Shown: piece by piece, positions 1-8,558 of the stretch
Layout of the letters: each line of letters begins with the position of its first letter
How positions within the stretch are numbered: position 1 is the stretch's first letter
Source: Aquimarina sp. RZ0
GTDB taxonomy: Bacteria > Bacteroidota > Bacteroidia > Flavobacteriales > Flavobacteriaceae
Direction: 5' to 3'
NCBI RefSeq assembly: GCF_008370685.1
Contig: NZ_VTZU01000003.1
Coordinates: 1-64,000 of the forward strand
Length of the DNA stretch: 64,000 nucleotides
The notes under the pieces: model-generated
Database searches by the model: none
Seen by the model: only the letters and a program-made list of their open reading frames with translations
Told to the model about the DNA's origin: nothing
Translations under genes and position numbers: made by a program

Positions 1-2
1 AT

Positions 3-167
3 ATGGCATTGCTAAAGCTAGTATACTTAGCCACTAAAAATATTCAGAAGAAATGGACAGCCCCTTTACACAATTGGAGCTTGATTATCCAACAATTATA
101 TATTAAATTTGGGGATCGGATAGCACTCGATTTAGCGACCAAGCCCCAGGAGGGCTCTGGAAGCTAG
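3..167 (+). pseudogene. IS256-type transposase, C-terminal fragment (cut by window edge)
   Basis: The frame opened at the left edge reads YLATKNIQKKWTAPLHNW, followed by a segment containing QQLYIKFGDRI. This is the typical end of IS256-family (mutator-type) DDE transposases, where a conserved lysine-tryptophan stretch closes the protein. The catalytic part would lie left of the window. The frame runs into the 50-bp palindrome and stops at a TAG exactly at its centre, so the last residues (TKPQEGSGS) are encoded by palindrome sequence and do not look like a native transposase tail. I cannot tell whether the rest of the element is intact. The family call is from memory of the motif. Confidence 0.7.
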
Positions 168-190
168 CTTCCAGAGCCCTCCTGGGGCTT
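141..190. repeat. Perfect 50-bp palindrome with no spacer
   Basis: Bases 141-165 are the exact reverse complement of bases 166-190, with the centre at AGCT. The arm starts AAGCCCCAGG and is much richer in G and C than its surroundings. Sequence beyond the arms does not continue the symmetry, so this is not a simple fold-back assembly artefact. It overlaps the end of the transposase fragment and could be an IS end structure, two abutting copies of a short repeat, or a strong bidirectional hairpin. There is no T-tract. Confidence 0.95.
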
Positions 191-207
191 AACCCTGAGA
201 CAGGGTT
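191..207. repeat. Small hairpin AACCCTG-AGA-CAGGGTT
   Basis: A perfect 7-bp stem with a 3-nt loop directly abuts the 50-bp palindrome. Together they make two adjacent hairpins between the transposase tail and the glycosidase gene. This is probably part of the same mobile-element end. Confidence 0.8.
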
Positions 208-275
208 ATAATTACACTTCCCTGAAGATTCTGGAGATACTACTTTTGTAGTTTTAAAACTGATATTATGTACTT

Positions 276-1382
276 CTACACCTGTAATAATCCTGCACAA
301 ACCTTTAATCTCAATATTTTTTTTACAGATTGTAACACTTGCTTTTTATAGGCAGGATCCTTTGTCATTTCTGTAAGAATTGATTGAATTGTTTTTTGTT
401 CATTTTGCGGCATTAGAATTAAATCACAGCCTGCTTTGGATGCCAATAGTGGGGCATTATCAAGAATAGTTACGGCCTTCATAATATTAAGCGCATCAGA
501 AATAATAATTCCCTTAAACCCCATTTCTTCTTTTAGCAAGCCTGTAATAATTTTTCTGGAACAGCTGGACGGCAAACCATCAGTACTATATTTTTTATTG
601 TTTTGGATGGTAATGTGTGCAATCATGATAGAGAGTACTCCGTCTTGTATAATTTTTTTGTAATTGTCAACTTCTTGCAGAGGACCATCTATATAAACAC
701 TTTGTTTATGGGTGTCACCTTTTACGAGACCATGCCCTGGAAAATGTTTTGCTGTAGCGATAATTCCGCCTTCCTGTGTACATTTTATAAATTGATTAGC
801 CAGATTGATAACAGAATCTCGATTGCTGCCATAGCTTCTGGATTTTATGGCTTCATTATGGGCGCTAATATCTAATACGGGAGCATAGTTGTGATGTACT
901 CCAATTTCTCTAAGTTCAGTATTAATAGTATTGACCACTGCATCGGATTGCGCTTCAGTTTTGATATCTATCGTTTTGCCTACATCTTTTGCTCCTTTAA
1001 TTCTACTGGCAAATAAACTGGGTTCTGCATCCATACTAAAAAGTAATGGTAATGTTTTGTTGTTGGCAGTGATTGTGTTTAAAACTTGAATGCTTTCTGT
1101 GTGCTTTTTTTTAGTTCCTTTTAGGAAAACAACACCTCCTATGCTGTTATTTTCTGCTAATTTTTTAACTGTAGACATCGGTTTTCCTAATTCTCCAGCA
1201 GAAGTAATGATCATTTGTGCTACTTTTTGAGTATTACTAAGCGTATTATATATAGAGTCTACGGTATATGCAAGTTCAGCATCATAGGAATAGAAATTCT
1301 GTAAACTAAATTTTGGAGATTGAGCCCTCATTTGTATAGAAAAAATAACAAATAATATCGGTATAGAATAAGAATATCGCAT
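276..1382 (-). CDS. Glycoside hydrolase family 3 N-terminal-type protein (NagZ-like beta-N-acetylhexosaminidase)
   Basis: This is probably an exported hexosaminidase that trims N-acetylglucosamine-containing glycans or cell-wall fragments. The mature part carries the GH3/NagZ loop KHFPGHG followed by GDTH, which holds the general acid/base Asp-His pair, and later ISDALNIMKA with the likely nucleophile Asp. About 368 residues fit a stand-alone NagZ-type domain with no C-terminal beta-sandwich. I chose the ATG at 1382 because it gives a signal peptide (MRYSYSIPILFVIFSIQMRAQ) and lies 4 bp after the sulfurtransferase stop; a longer start at 1427 would overlap that gene. Export suggests a periplasmic or surface role rather than cytoplasmic recycling. 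The exact substrate is inferred. Confidence 0.85.
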   Translation of the reverse strand: MRYSYSIPILFVIFSIQMRAQSPKFSLQNFYSYDAELAYTVDSIYNTLSNTQKVAQMIITSAGELGKPMSTVKKLAENNSIGGVVFLKGTKKKHTESIQVLNTITANNKTLPLLFSMDAEPSLFASRIKGAKDVGKTIDIKTEAQSDAVVNTINTELREIGVHHNYAPVLDISAHNEAIKSRSYGSNRDSVINLANQFIKCTQEGGIIATAKHFPGHGLVKGDTHKQSVYIDGPLQEVDNYKKIIQDGVLSIMIAHITIQNNKKYSTDGLPSSCSRKIITGLLKEEMGFKGIIISDALNIMKAVTILDNAPLLASKAGCDLILMPQNEQKTIQSILTEMTKDPAYKKQVLQSVKKILRLKVCAGLLQV

Positions 1383-1386
1383 AGGT

Positions 1387-2259
1387 TTACGTATGTTTTT
1401 TGTAGTAAGATTCAATAGGCACTCCATCTAGTTGTCCCCATTCACTCCAGGAGCCATCATAGACTAAAAGATTTGTGTATCCAGAAAGTTTTGCCGCTAA
1501 TAAAATGATACAGGCAGTGATGCCAGAACCACAACTAAATATCAGCTTTTTGTTTTTAATATTAAATTCTTCAAATAGCTGAGTCAGTTGTTCTTTGGAA
1601 CGCATTTTTCCGTTATCCAGAACACGGGTATAGGGTAGATTTATGGAGTTAGGAATATGACCTCCTTTCAGACTGGATCTGGGTTCAGGATCAACAGCAA
1701 TAAACCTGTTGTGTGAGCGAGCGTCAAGGATTAAAGAATTTGAACCATTCATTTCAATTAAAACTTCTTTAGCAGTAACGGTACATTTGGAACGATCGTT
1801 TTTTGAATTAAAATTCCCCGTGTTATAATTTGTTGAATTTTCTGTTTTTGCCTCTGTAGGTAACGCTAACCTAATCCATTCAGGAAATCCGCCATCTAGA
1901 ATAGCGACTTCTTTGTGTCCCATAACCGTAAACATCCACCATGCTCTGGCACTGGAATATATGCCCAATGTATCATAAATTATAATTTTTGAATTCGCAT
2001 TGATACCGAGTTTTCTACAATTTTCCTCAAAGTGTTTAGAAGATGGCAGCATATTAGGGATTGGATTCTGCTGATCAGAAAACGTTTTTTTAATATCAAA
2101 AAACCGAGTTCCCTTAATCTGAAGGTTTTTGTATTCAGATTCATTTTTGGCAGTAACTTTTTTAATGCTGGCATCAAGTATAACCAGATCGGGATGATGT
2201 ATATGTTTTGATAACCAATCTGCTGATACAATAGGTTTTAGTATTTGTAATGCCTCCAT
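1387..2259 (-). CDS. sseA: Two-domain sulfurtransferase (3-mercaptopyruvate/thiosulfate type)
   Basis: It transfers sulfane sulfur to cyanide or thiol acceptors. There are two rhodanese domains: an inactive one at about residues 10-140 and a catalytic one at about 160-285. The active-site loop around Cys243 is CGSGITA, the form typical of 3-mercaptopyruvate sulfurtransferases rather than CRKG-type thiosulfate enzymes. Conserved YDxxG and LDGG segments are present in the N-terminal half. Its 290 residues are normal for the family. There is no signal peptide, so it is cytoplasmic. It starts just after the NTF2-like gene (6 bp apart) and is followed after 4 bp by the GH3 gene, so the three are probably cotranscribed. 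Confidence 0.9.
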   Translation of the reverse strand: MEALQILKPIVSADWLSKHIHHPDLVILDASIKKVTAKNESEYKNLQIKGTRFFDIKKTFSDQQNPIPNMLPSSKHFEENCRKLGINANSKIIIYDTLGIYSSARAWWMFTVMGHKEVAILDGGFPEWIRLALPTEAKTENSTNYNTGNFNSKNDRSKCTVTAKEVLIEMNGSNSLILDARSHNRFIAVDPEPRSSLKGGHIPNSINLPYTRVLDNGKMRSKEQLTQLFEEFNIKNKKLIFSCGSGITACIILLAAKLSGYTNLLVYDGSWSEWGQLDGVPIESYYKKHT

Positions 2260-2265
2260 GAGTTA

Positions 2266-2727
2266 TTAGGGTTGAAACTTGTCAAGCAATTTATTAGTTT
2301 GTTGTTGTAGTTTTTTCTTAAAAAAATTAGTGCCTCCCAGCAATTTACCTTTAAAACCAATAGCCTGAGAAGCCCATCGATGTAGATTAAAATGATCTGT
2401 ATGTTTTATGATTTTTCCATCCTTAAACTCGAATTGAGCATCTATACGATTATGAACAGATCTTCTGGTCTGACTAAAAATATACCAAGCTTCCCAATGT
2501 GCAGATCCACTTTGGTCATTAGCTTTTATATTAGAAAATTCTACTTTAAAATCTTTTGCATTTTTGCATAACATTTTCCACATTTTTTTAGCTCTGTCCC
2601 CTTTTAGTATGCCAAAAGCAGGGTCTTCAAAAAGGATATCGTCGTGATAACAGGATATCATTTTTTCTGCATCTTGATTTTGTAAGCCTTGATAAAATGT
2701 TTCAATGAGTTCTTTCACAGGTCTCAA
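2266..2727 (-). CDS. NTF2-like/SnoaL-like protein
   Basis: This 153-residue protein has the cone-shaped NTF2-like fold signature: an N-terminal helix with LIETFYQGLQNQDAEKMISCY, then DDILFEDPAFG, and a late strand FEFKDGKIIKHTDHFN. Such proteins are often called nuclear transport factor 2 family or SnoaL-like. They bind small hydrophobic ligands or catalyse isomerisations, and the function cannot be fixed from sequence. The C-terminal tail is lysine- and glutamine-rich. It is the first gene of a likely operon with the sulfurtransferase and the GH3 enzyme; gpsA lies 57 bp upstream in the same direction. Confidence 0.8.
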   Translation of the reverse strand: MRPVKELIETFYQGLQNQDAEKMISCYHDDILFEDPAFGILKGDRAKKMWKMLCKNAKDFKVEFSNIKANDQSGSAHWEAWYIFSQTRRSVHNRIDAQFEFKDGKIIKHTDHFNLHRWASQAIGFKGKLLGGTNFFKKKLQQQTNKLLDKFQP

Positions 2728-2784
2728 TTTCTTAGTATTCGTTTCATATATACAGTAAAAAACATACGATGAAGATAAGAATAA

Positions 2785-3780
2785 TTAATCTAGCTTATCT
2801 GCTAGCTTCTTAAATACTTTTTTAGGGTTTTTATTTTCGTATAGAATATCATGAACTGCATCAATAATAGGAGTTCTGGCATTACTCGTTGCATCTAATT
2901 CATACGCCGTTTTGGCAGCATAATATCCTTCGGCAACCATATTCATTTCCATTTGAGCGCTTTTTACGGTATATCCTTTCCCAATCATATTTCCAAACAT
3001 ACGATTACGGGAGAAAATAGAATATCCTGTAACTAACAGATCTCCGAGGTAGGCAGAATCATTAATATTACGTTTCATCTTATGAATCTTTTTAATAAAA
3101 CGTTTCATTTCCCGAATCGCATTGCTCATTAATACACTTTGAAAATTATCTCCATATCCTAATCCATGAGCAATGCCAGCAGCAACAGAATATATATTTT
3201 TCAGGACAGCGGCATATTCTGTACCAATAATATCATCTGTAACCTTACATTTAATATATTCACTACTCAGATTTGTCGCCATAATGGTTGCTTTTTCTTC
3301 ATCATTAGAGGCAATCGTAAGGTATGACAGACGTTCTAGTGCTACTTCTTCTGCATGACAAGGTCCTGTAATTACACCAATATTATTAAAAGGAATGGCA
3401 TAAACCTCATGAAAATGTTCTCCTACGATTAATCCGGTTTCTGGAACAATTCCTTTAATTGCAGAAAAAATAACTTTATTGTCTAAGGGTTCTGTGAGTT
3501 TTTTTAATTCAGTATTTAAAAAAGCTGACGGAATCGCAAAAATCAGGTAATCTGCATATGCTACAGACTCGTTTATATCATTAGTAAGTATAAGCTGATC
3601 TGTTTTAAACTCTACAGAACTCAGATAATTGGGGTTATGTTGTTGCCTTTTTAGGTGTTCTAATGCATACACACTGCGCATATACCAGCCCACTTCATTT
3701 AGATTTTCGGTTAGCATTTTTACAATTGCAGTTGCCCAGCTACCACCACCAATCACAGCAAATTTTAATTCTTTATCCAT
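2785..3780 (-). CDS. gpsA: NAD(P)H-dependent glycerol-3-phosphate dehydrogenase
   Basis: It reduces dihydroxyacetone phosphate to sn-glycerol-3-phosphate for phospholipid synthesis in the cytoplasm. The N-terminal Rossmann motif reads AVIGGGSWATAI, a variant common in Bacteroidota of the usual GxGxWGTA. Later family motifs are GPCHAEEVA, YAAVLKNIYSVAAGIAHGLGYGDN with the catalytic lysine, and LGDLLVTGYSIFSRNRMFG. The length of 331 residues is normal. I prefer the ATG at 3780 (MDKELKFAVIGG) over the upstream in-frame ATG at 3801, because the dinucleotide fold then starts at the usual distance. It is divergent from the lipoprotein gene at 3905. Confidence 0.95.
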   Translation of the reverse strand: MDKELKFAVIGGGSWATAIVKMLTENLNEVGWYMRSVYALEHLKRQQHNPNYLSSVEFKTDQLILTNDINESVAYADYLIFAIPSAFLNTELKKLTEPLDNKVIFSAIKGIVPETGLIVGEHFHEVYAIPFNNIGVITGPCHAEEVALERLSYLTIASNDEEKATIMATNLSSEYIKCKVTDDIIGTEYAAVLKNIYSVAAGIAHGLGYGDNFQSVLMSNAIREMKRFIKKIHKMKRNINDSAYLGDLLVTGYSIFSRNRMFGNMIGKGYTVKSAQMEMNMVAEGYYAAKTAYELDATSNARTPIIDAVHDILYENKNPKKVFKKLADKLD

Positions 3781-3904
3781 GTAAGAAGTTTGTGAGTTCA
3801 AAAATAAGCAAAATACATTTCAAAATAAAAACTGATAATCAGTATGTTATGGTTTTGGCATATGTTTTGGTTAATCATAAATGAAATTGAAAAACGCTTA
3901 GATT

Positions 3905-4828
3905 ATGAAGACTTTAAAATTACTTTCAGCTTTTATGATAGGTTCTCTGCTATTGACTTCTTGTGTTGCAGAAGTTGTGATCGAAGATGCTGTATATGTT
4001 GATGAACCTGTAATCACACTTAATGAGTTATTGAATACCTATGAAATTTGGTACGTAGATATAGAACGTACACAGGGTAATGGAGAGATTCCCTTTCTTC
4101 AGAAAGCATTTACTGTATCTTTTAAAAACGGAGTATTCTACGCCAATAATAATCTGGTAGGCATCGGAAGTAATGGAGATGGTTTTGGTCTGGATGTAGG
4201 GTTTTATGATACGATCAATATGGAACTGGATATTAGTCACGATATCAATGGGTTTTATAGTTTGGCCGTGAGTCAGTTGGCAAATAATGAAATCCGATTA
4301 TTTGATTATCAGACCAACACTAGTTATTATTTAGTTGGTTATCAAAGAGATACTTTTGATTATGATAAGGTTTTTTATGACAATATCCACTACTTTCTTC
4401 ACGAATATAAAACGTGGGAAAAAGTATATACCAGTGAATTTGGGGTAATAAACGAATTCGATGACGAAAATTATTTGCGGTTTTTATATAATGGATCTGG
4501 AGATAATTTTAAAAGTTCTGAAGATATTAACATATCTAATATAAACGATATATATTATGACTATACTGGATATTTTAGTGTTCGGGATATTCAGAATAAT
4601 TTTTATAGGAAAATTTTAACACTTGATTACGATTATTTGGGCAATGAATATTTCGAGTTGACCGTTATCAATGATAGAAAGATAGAATTACTTCATGCTA
4701 CCTCAGGAACTGTATATCAATTTATTGGACGAGGATATGTACCGTTTAAGAATTCTGGGAGCAAGGAACCATTACAGAATGATAAAAAAAGAATTAAAAA
4801 GGCTGATTTTATAAGACCTACCTTATAA
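3905..4828 (+). CDS. Conserved flavobacterial lipoprotein, function unknown
   Basis: The N-terminus MKTLKLLSAFMIGSLLLTSC is a type II signal peptide with the lipobox LTSC, so the mature protein should be lipid-anchored. The rest is rich in Tyr, Asp and Asn with alternating hydrophobic strands, and looks like a beta-rich periplasmic domain (for example TYEIWYVDIERTQGNGEIPF and SYYLVGYQRDTFDYDKVFY). The basic tail KNDKKRIKKADF-type segment at the end is odd for a beta domain. I recognise the type as common in Flavobacteriaceae but know no function. A clear terminator follows at 4877. It is transcribed divergently from gpsA. Confidence 0.8.
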   Translation: MKTLKLLSAFMIGSLLLTSCVAEVVIEDAVYVDEPVITLNELLNTYEIWYVDIERTQGNGEIPFLQKAFTVSFKNGVFYANNNLVGIGSNGDGFGLDVGFYDTINMELDISHDINGFYSLAVSQLANNEIRLFDYQTNTSYYLVGYQRDTFDYDKVFYDNIHYFLHEYKTWEKVYTSEFGVINEFDDENYLRFLYNGSGDNFKSSEDINISNINDIYYDYTGYFSVRDIQNNFYRKILTLDYDYLGNEYFELTVINDRKIELLHATSGTVYQFIGRGYVPFKNSGSKEPLQNDKKRIKKADFIRPTL

Positions 4829-4876
4829 AAGAAGTACTAGACAATAATTAAAACTTTTTGGTTGGTTATTTAGTTG

Positions 4877-4922
4877 GAAATCGCTCTGCAAGAGAAATCT
4901 AGTCTGAGCGATTTCTTTTTTT
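4877..4922 (+). terminator. Rho-independent terminator after the lipoprotein gene
   Basis: The stem GAAATCGCTC pairs with GAGCGATTTC around a 19-nt loop and is followed by a run of seven T. It lies 48 bp after the stop. The same stem word recurs in the terminator at 55637. Confidence 0.85.
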
Positions 4923-4952
4923 AATTCGATTACATTTTACTATATTGATTCA

Positions 4953-5360
4953 ATGAAAAAAGATAAAGATATAGCGCATTTTTCTGTGGTGTATCTCTTG
5001 CTATTTACGCTTTTGTATGCTAGTATTTTTCATTCTCTAAAAGGTTGGTATATTTTTTTGTGGATACTAATGGTCAGCAATTTTCCTTCCTTACTTGCCG
5101 TTTTATTATTAGTAGCTTTTGAGAGGTTAAAAGGTAAAAGATTTTCTAGTATCTTGTATTTTTTAGTATCAATTGTTATTCATACGTTCGTAATTGCTGT
5201 TTTTCAAAGAGAAAAATATGACTCAAAAAATATATTTCCAGTAGTTGAAGAATCTGTGTATGTTTTTTTATTGCTATCAATTGCCAGCCACTTTCTTGCA
5301 TTTATGTATCTGTTAGTGATGAAAAAAATGATAAAGCGGTTTAAAAATAGATTTGCTTAA
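4953..5360 (+). CDS. Small integral membrane protein, unknown function
   Basis: This 135-residue protein has four predicted membrane helices (about residues 10-28, 32-55, 64-84 and 98-120), short lysine/arginine loops such as ERLKGKRF, and a basic C-terminus MKKMIKRFKNRFA that should face the cytoplasm. It carries no enzymatic motif. It lies between a terminator upstream and the dioxygenase gene 42 bp downstream, so it may share a transcript with the latter. I do not recognise a family. Confidence 0.65.
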   Translation: MKKDKDIAHFSVVYLLLFTLLYASIFHSLKGWYIFLWILMVSNFPSLLAVLLLVAFERLKGKRFSSILYFLVSIVIHTFVIAVFQREKYDSKNIFPVVEESVYVFLLLSIASHFLAFMYLLVMKKMIKRFKNRFA

Positions 5361-5402
5361 TCAAAACTTCTGTATTTTTATAATTCAAAATATAAAACAG
5401 TT

Positions 5403-5942
5403 ATGGCAATCCAAAAACCATTCAATCTTAGTAAATGGATTGAGGAAAATAGAGATACATTAAAGCCACCAGTTGGTAATAAAAATTTATACAAAGAAGC
5501 AGGAGACTACATTGTCATGATCGTTGCAGGACCTAATGCCAGAAAAGATTATCATTATAATGAAACCGAAGAGTTATTTTATCAGTTAGAAGGTGAAATC
5601 GAAGTACATATCCAGGAAGGCGGAGAAAAGAAAACAATGCTATTAGGACCAGGTGATATGTATTTGCATCCTGCAAAAGTTCCCCATTCCCCAGTTAGAC
5701 ATAAGGACTCTATTGGTTTGGTGATCGAAAGGAAACGTGTAGATCTGGATGCTCAGGATGGATTATTGTGGTTTTGTGACCATTGCAATACCAAACTGCA
5801 CGATGTATATTTTAAGCTACACGATATCGAAAAAGATTTCTTGAAACACTTTAAGGATTTTTATGGCAATAAATTATTGAGAACTTGTAACAATTGTGGG
5901 ACAGAGATGCCTGTCGATAAAAGATTTATTGCAGATGAATAA
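5403..5942 (+). CDS. nbaC: 3-hydroxyanthranilate 3,4-dioxygenase
   Basis: This cytoplasmic cupin enzyme opens the ring of 3-hydroxyanthranilate in the kynurenine pathway towards quinolinate and NAD. The visible residues line up with the well-studied bacterial enzyme: iron ligands His51, Glu57 and His95, substrate residues Arg47 and Arg99, and a Glu at 109. Two CxxC pairs (Cys125/128 and Cys162/165) form the rubredoxin-like second iron site of the short bacterial type. The length of 179 residues is typical. An aldehyde dehydrogenase follows 161 bp downstream in the same direction. No other kynurenine genes are in the window. Confidence 0.95.
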   Translation: MAIQKPFNLSKWIEENRDTLKPPVGNKNLYKEAGDYIVMIVAGPNARKDYHYNETEELFYQLEGEIEVHIQEGGEKKTMLLGPGDMYLHPAKVPHSPVRHKDSIGLVIERKRVDLDAQDGLLWFCDHCNTKLHDVYFKLHDIEKDFLKHFKDFYGNKLLRTCNNCGTEMPVDKRFIADE

Positions 5943-6103
5943 AAAATCAATTTAATTCAATAATTCTTATTTTTAGAATACATTGATTTTGTAAATGTGT
6001 TTTTTTATGTGACTTGCTCTAAATTAGTAGGATGTAAGGTCAAAATTTAAAGGCATCAAAAAAACAGAGTATCTTTACCTTGTCGAAAGTAAATTCAAAT
6101 AAT

Positions 6104-7657
6104 ATGGCAGCAATAGCAACAGATTTTGGAATAGAAAAAGCACTACAACAATTAGGTGTTTTGGATTTTAATAAAGGAACTTCTACTGGCACAACGTGGT
6201 TTTCATCCGGAGATGAAATTTCTTCATACTCGCCGGTTGATGGTAATTTAATTGGAAAAGTAGCTACAACTGGGCCTGCAGATTATGAAAAAGTGGTTGC
6301 AAATGCTATGTCTGCGTTTACCTCATGGAGAGTAAAACCAGCTCCATTAAGAGGAGAAATTGTACGACAATTTGGTGAACAATTACGTAAACTAAAAGAG
6401 CCTTTGGGTAAGCTAGTTTCTTATGAAATGGGTAAATCCTATCAAGAAGGATTAGGAGAGGTACAAGAGATGATTGATATCTGTGATTTTGCTGTAGGTT
6501 TGTCAAGGCAGTTGCATGGGTTAACGATGCATTCTGAACGTCCTGGGCATCGAATGTATGAGCAGTATCATCCACTCGGAATAGTTGGGATAATATCAGC
6601 ATTTAATTTTCCAGTGGCAGTATGGGCTTGGAATACAGCATTGGCCTGGATTTGTGGTGATGTTTGTATCTGGAAACCAAGTGAGAAAACACCCCTTTGT
6701 GGAATTGCCTGTCAAAATATAATCTCCAGTGTATTAAAAGAAAATGATCTTCCTGAAGGAATTTCCTGTTTGATCAATGGAGATTACAAAGTAGGAGAAA
6801 TGATGACTACCGATAAGCGTATTCCATTAATTTCTGCTACAGGATCTACGAGAATGGGTAAGAAAGTTGCAGCAACAGTAGGACAACGATTAGGGAAATC
6901 ATTATTAGAACTAGGAGGAAATAATGCAATCATTGTTACTCCGGATGCTGATATTAAAATGACGGTTATAGGAGCTGTTTTTGGAGCAGTAGGCACCGCC
7001 GGACAACGATGTACTTCTACAAGACGCTTAATTATCCATGATTCTATTTATGATAAAGTAAAGAATGCTGTGGTGGATGCCTATAAACAGTTACGTATTG
7101 GCAATCCTCTGGATGAGAATAATCATGTAGGGCCACTTATTGATACTGATGCCGTAAAAGGATATCAACATGCCTTAGAAAAAGTTGTAGAAGAAGGAGG
7201 AAACTTAGTTGTAGAAGGTGCCGTACTTTCTGGAGAAGGTTATGAAAGCGGATGCTATGTAAAACCAGCCATTGCAGAAGCAAAGAATGACTTTGAGATT
7301 GTACAACACGAAACTTTTGCGCCAGTGCTGTATTTAGTAAAGTATAGTGGAGCAATAGAAAATGCAATTGATATCCAGAATGGAGTCGTACAGGGATTGT
7401 CTTCTGCAATTATGACAAATAATCTAAGAGAAGCAGAGCGTTTTTTATCTCATGCAGGCTCAGATTGTGGAATTGCTAATGTAAATATAGGAACTTCTGG
7501 TGCCGAAATTGGAGGTGCTTTTGGAGGAGAAAAAGAAACCGGAGGAGGAAGAGAATCTGGTTCTGATGCCTGGAAGGTATATATGCGGAGACAAACCAAT
7601 ACTATAAATTACACAACAGAATTGCCATTAGCACAGGGGATTAAGTTTGATTTATAG
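6104..7657 (+). CDS. Aldehyde dehydrogenase, antiquitin (ALDH7) type
   Basis: It probably oxidises alpha-aminoadipate semialdehyde (lysine breakdown) or a similar aldehyde with NAD+. Counting from the ATG at 6104 (517 residues), family residues are Asn168 in AFNFPVA, Glu269 in LELGGNNAIIV, and the nucleophile Cys303 in GTAGQRCTSTRR. The GGNNAIIV and GQRCTSTRRL wording is typical of ALDH7 rather than of 2-aminomuconate semialdehyde dehydrogenase (ALDH8), which would have been the obvious partner of the dioxygenase upstream. I rejected the upstream in-frame TTG at 6080. A perfect palindromic terminator follows at 7684. Confidence 0.92.
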   Translation: MAAIATDFGIEKALQQLGVLDFNKGTSTGTTWFSSGDEISSYSPVDGNLIGKVATTGPADYEKVVANAMSAFTSWRVKPAPLRGEIVRQFGEQLRKLKEPLGKLVSYEMGKSYQEGLGEVQEMIDICDFAVGLSRQLHGLTMHSERPGHRMYEQYHPLGIVGIISAFNFPVAVWAWNTALAWICGDVCIWKPSEKTPLCGIACQNIISSVLKENDLPEGISCLINGDYKVGEMMTTDKRIPLISATGSTRMGKKVAATVGQRLGKSLLELGGNNAIIVTPDADIKMTVIGAVFGAVGTAGQRCTSTRRLIIHDSIYDKVKNAVVDAYKQLRIGNPLDENNHVGPLIDTDAVKGYQHALEKVVEEGGNLVVEGAVLSGEGYESGCYVKPAIAEAKNDFEIVQHETFAPVLYLVKYSGAIENAIDIQNGVVQGLSSAIMTNNLREAERFLSHAGSDCGIANVNIGTSGAEIGGAFGGEKETGGGRESGSDAWKVYMRRQTNTINYTTELPLAQGIKFDL

Positions 7658-7683
7658 GACGTGTTAATAAGGAAAAAGTAATC

Positions 7684-7719
7684 ATATAAGAGCATCTTTT
7701 ATAAAAGATGCTCTTATAT
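7684..7719. terminator. 36-bp perfect palindrome, likely terminator
   Basis: The two 18-base arms starting ATATAAGAGC are exact reverse complements with no loop. It lies 27 bp after the aldehyde dehydrogenase stop. No strong T-tract follows on the plus strand, so termination is inferred from position. The next 200 bp to 7923 hold nothing I can support. Confidence 0.7.
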
Positions 7720-7923
7720 TTATAACAACACCAAATAATATATAATTCATTTACTTTGATCTTTATGTCATTCTGATTCGAATGTATTCATTAAGAAAAC
7801 AATGATTCATTATAGCTAAGTAAGCCTATGGTAATATAGATTACTATCTGTTTATAAAATAAATAATAGTAACTATTCAATTAAGTCTTAACTGTTACAG
7901 TTTATTTAAAAAAACTTCTTTAT

Positions 7924-8442
7924 TTATAGTTTTCTTCCTTTGGTTTTCTTACTCTTAAGCGCATGCTTATTTTTAATGGCTTTGTTTAAAGGATCTTCCA
8001 TTTTTAAGCTTTTCACCTTATCTCTTAAATTTTGTGAAGCTGTTTTTAAATCTTGCTGTAAGAATTTTGCAGTAGTTTTAACATTACTTTTGGCGTCTCT
8101 AACAACAGATTTGACTGTTGGAGACATAAATAAATCATACATTGATTTTACAGACTCTTTTGTTTCAGAGGCTTTGTTTTTTGCTCCTTGATACTTAGAT
8201 TTCGCATTGTTTTTTACAGACTCTTTTGTTTCAGAGGCTTTGTTTTTTGCTCCTTGATACTTAGATTTCGCATTGTTTTTTACAGACTCTTTTGTTTCAG
8301 AGGCTTTGTTTTTTGCTCTTTGATATTTAGATTTCGCATTGTTTTTTACAGACTCTTTTGTTTCAGAGGCTTTTTGCTGTTCTGTTTTGAGCGTATTTAT
8401 TTTATTTTTTAATTGAGTTATGTTTTCATTTGTTGTTTTCAT
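7924..8442 (-). CDS. Repeat protein with 22-residue amphipathic-helix units, possibly frameshifted at its 5' end
   Basis: The 172-residue product holds about 3.4 copies of a 22-residue unit starting KASETKESVKNNAKSKYQGA. The repeats are preceded by a Gln/Asn-rich coiled-coil-like segment and followed by a Lys-rich tail ending in KSKKTKGRKL. The units resemble the amphipathic helices of LEA-like stress proteins, but that is only resemblance. Upstream, a second frame opens at the ATG at 8557 (MVKNMSPSETKEYQRQAF) and runs almost to this ORF. The coiled coil also continues upstream of Met1 in this frame, so one frameshift near 8470-8490 may have split a longer gene of about 7924-8557. I see no known domain. 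The neighbouring gene is also broken. Confidence 0.5.
   Translation of the reverse strand: MKTTNENITQLKNKINTLKTEQQKASETKESVKNNAKSKYQRAKNKASETKESVKNNAKSKYQGAKNKASETKESVKNNAKSKYQGAKNKASETKESVKSMYDLFMSPTVKSVVRDAKSNVKTTAKFLQQDLKTASQNLRDKVKSLKMEDPLNKAIKNKHALKSKKTKGRKL
8147..8373. repeat. 66-bp tandem repeat, about 3.4 copies, in coding sequence
   Basis: The word ACAGACTCTTTTGTTTCAGA recurs at 8150, 8216, 8282 and 8348, a strict 66-bp period that keeps the reading frame (22 codons). The first two units look identical and the third carries a few substitutions, so the array expanded recently or is being homogenised. Confidence 0.95.
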
Positions 8443-8558
8443 TTGTTGTTGTAATTTTTGTTGGTAATTGAAGGAATCCTTCCTTAGCCTCTGTTAATTT
8501 ATTAAAAGCTTGTCGTTGATATTCTTTAGTCTCTGAAGGAGACATATTTTTAACCATC

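Noticed and set aside
103-300. 65-codon minus-strand ORF across the 50-bp palindrome
   Set aside because: It only exists because the palindrome is open in several frames; no homology is apparent.
6080-6103. TTG start for the aldehyde dehydrogenase
   Set aside because: The ATG at 6104 gives the usual N-terminus; the extra residues have no counterpart in the family.
8147-8373. Regular repeats that might be a CRISPR array
   Set aside because: The period is 66 bp with no variable spacers, it is in frame with a protein, and no cas genes are near.
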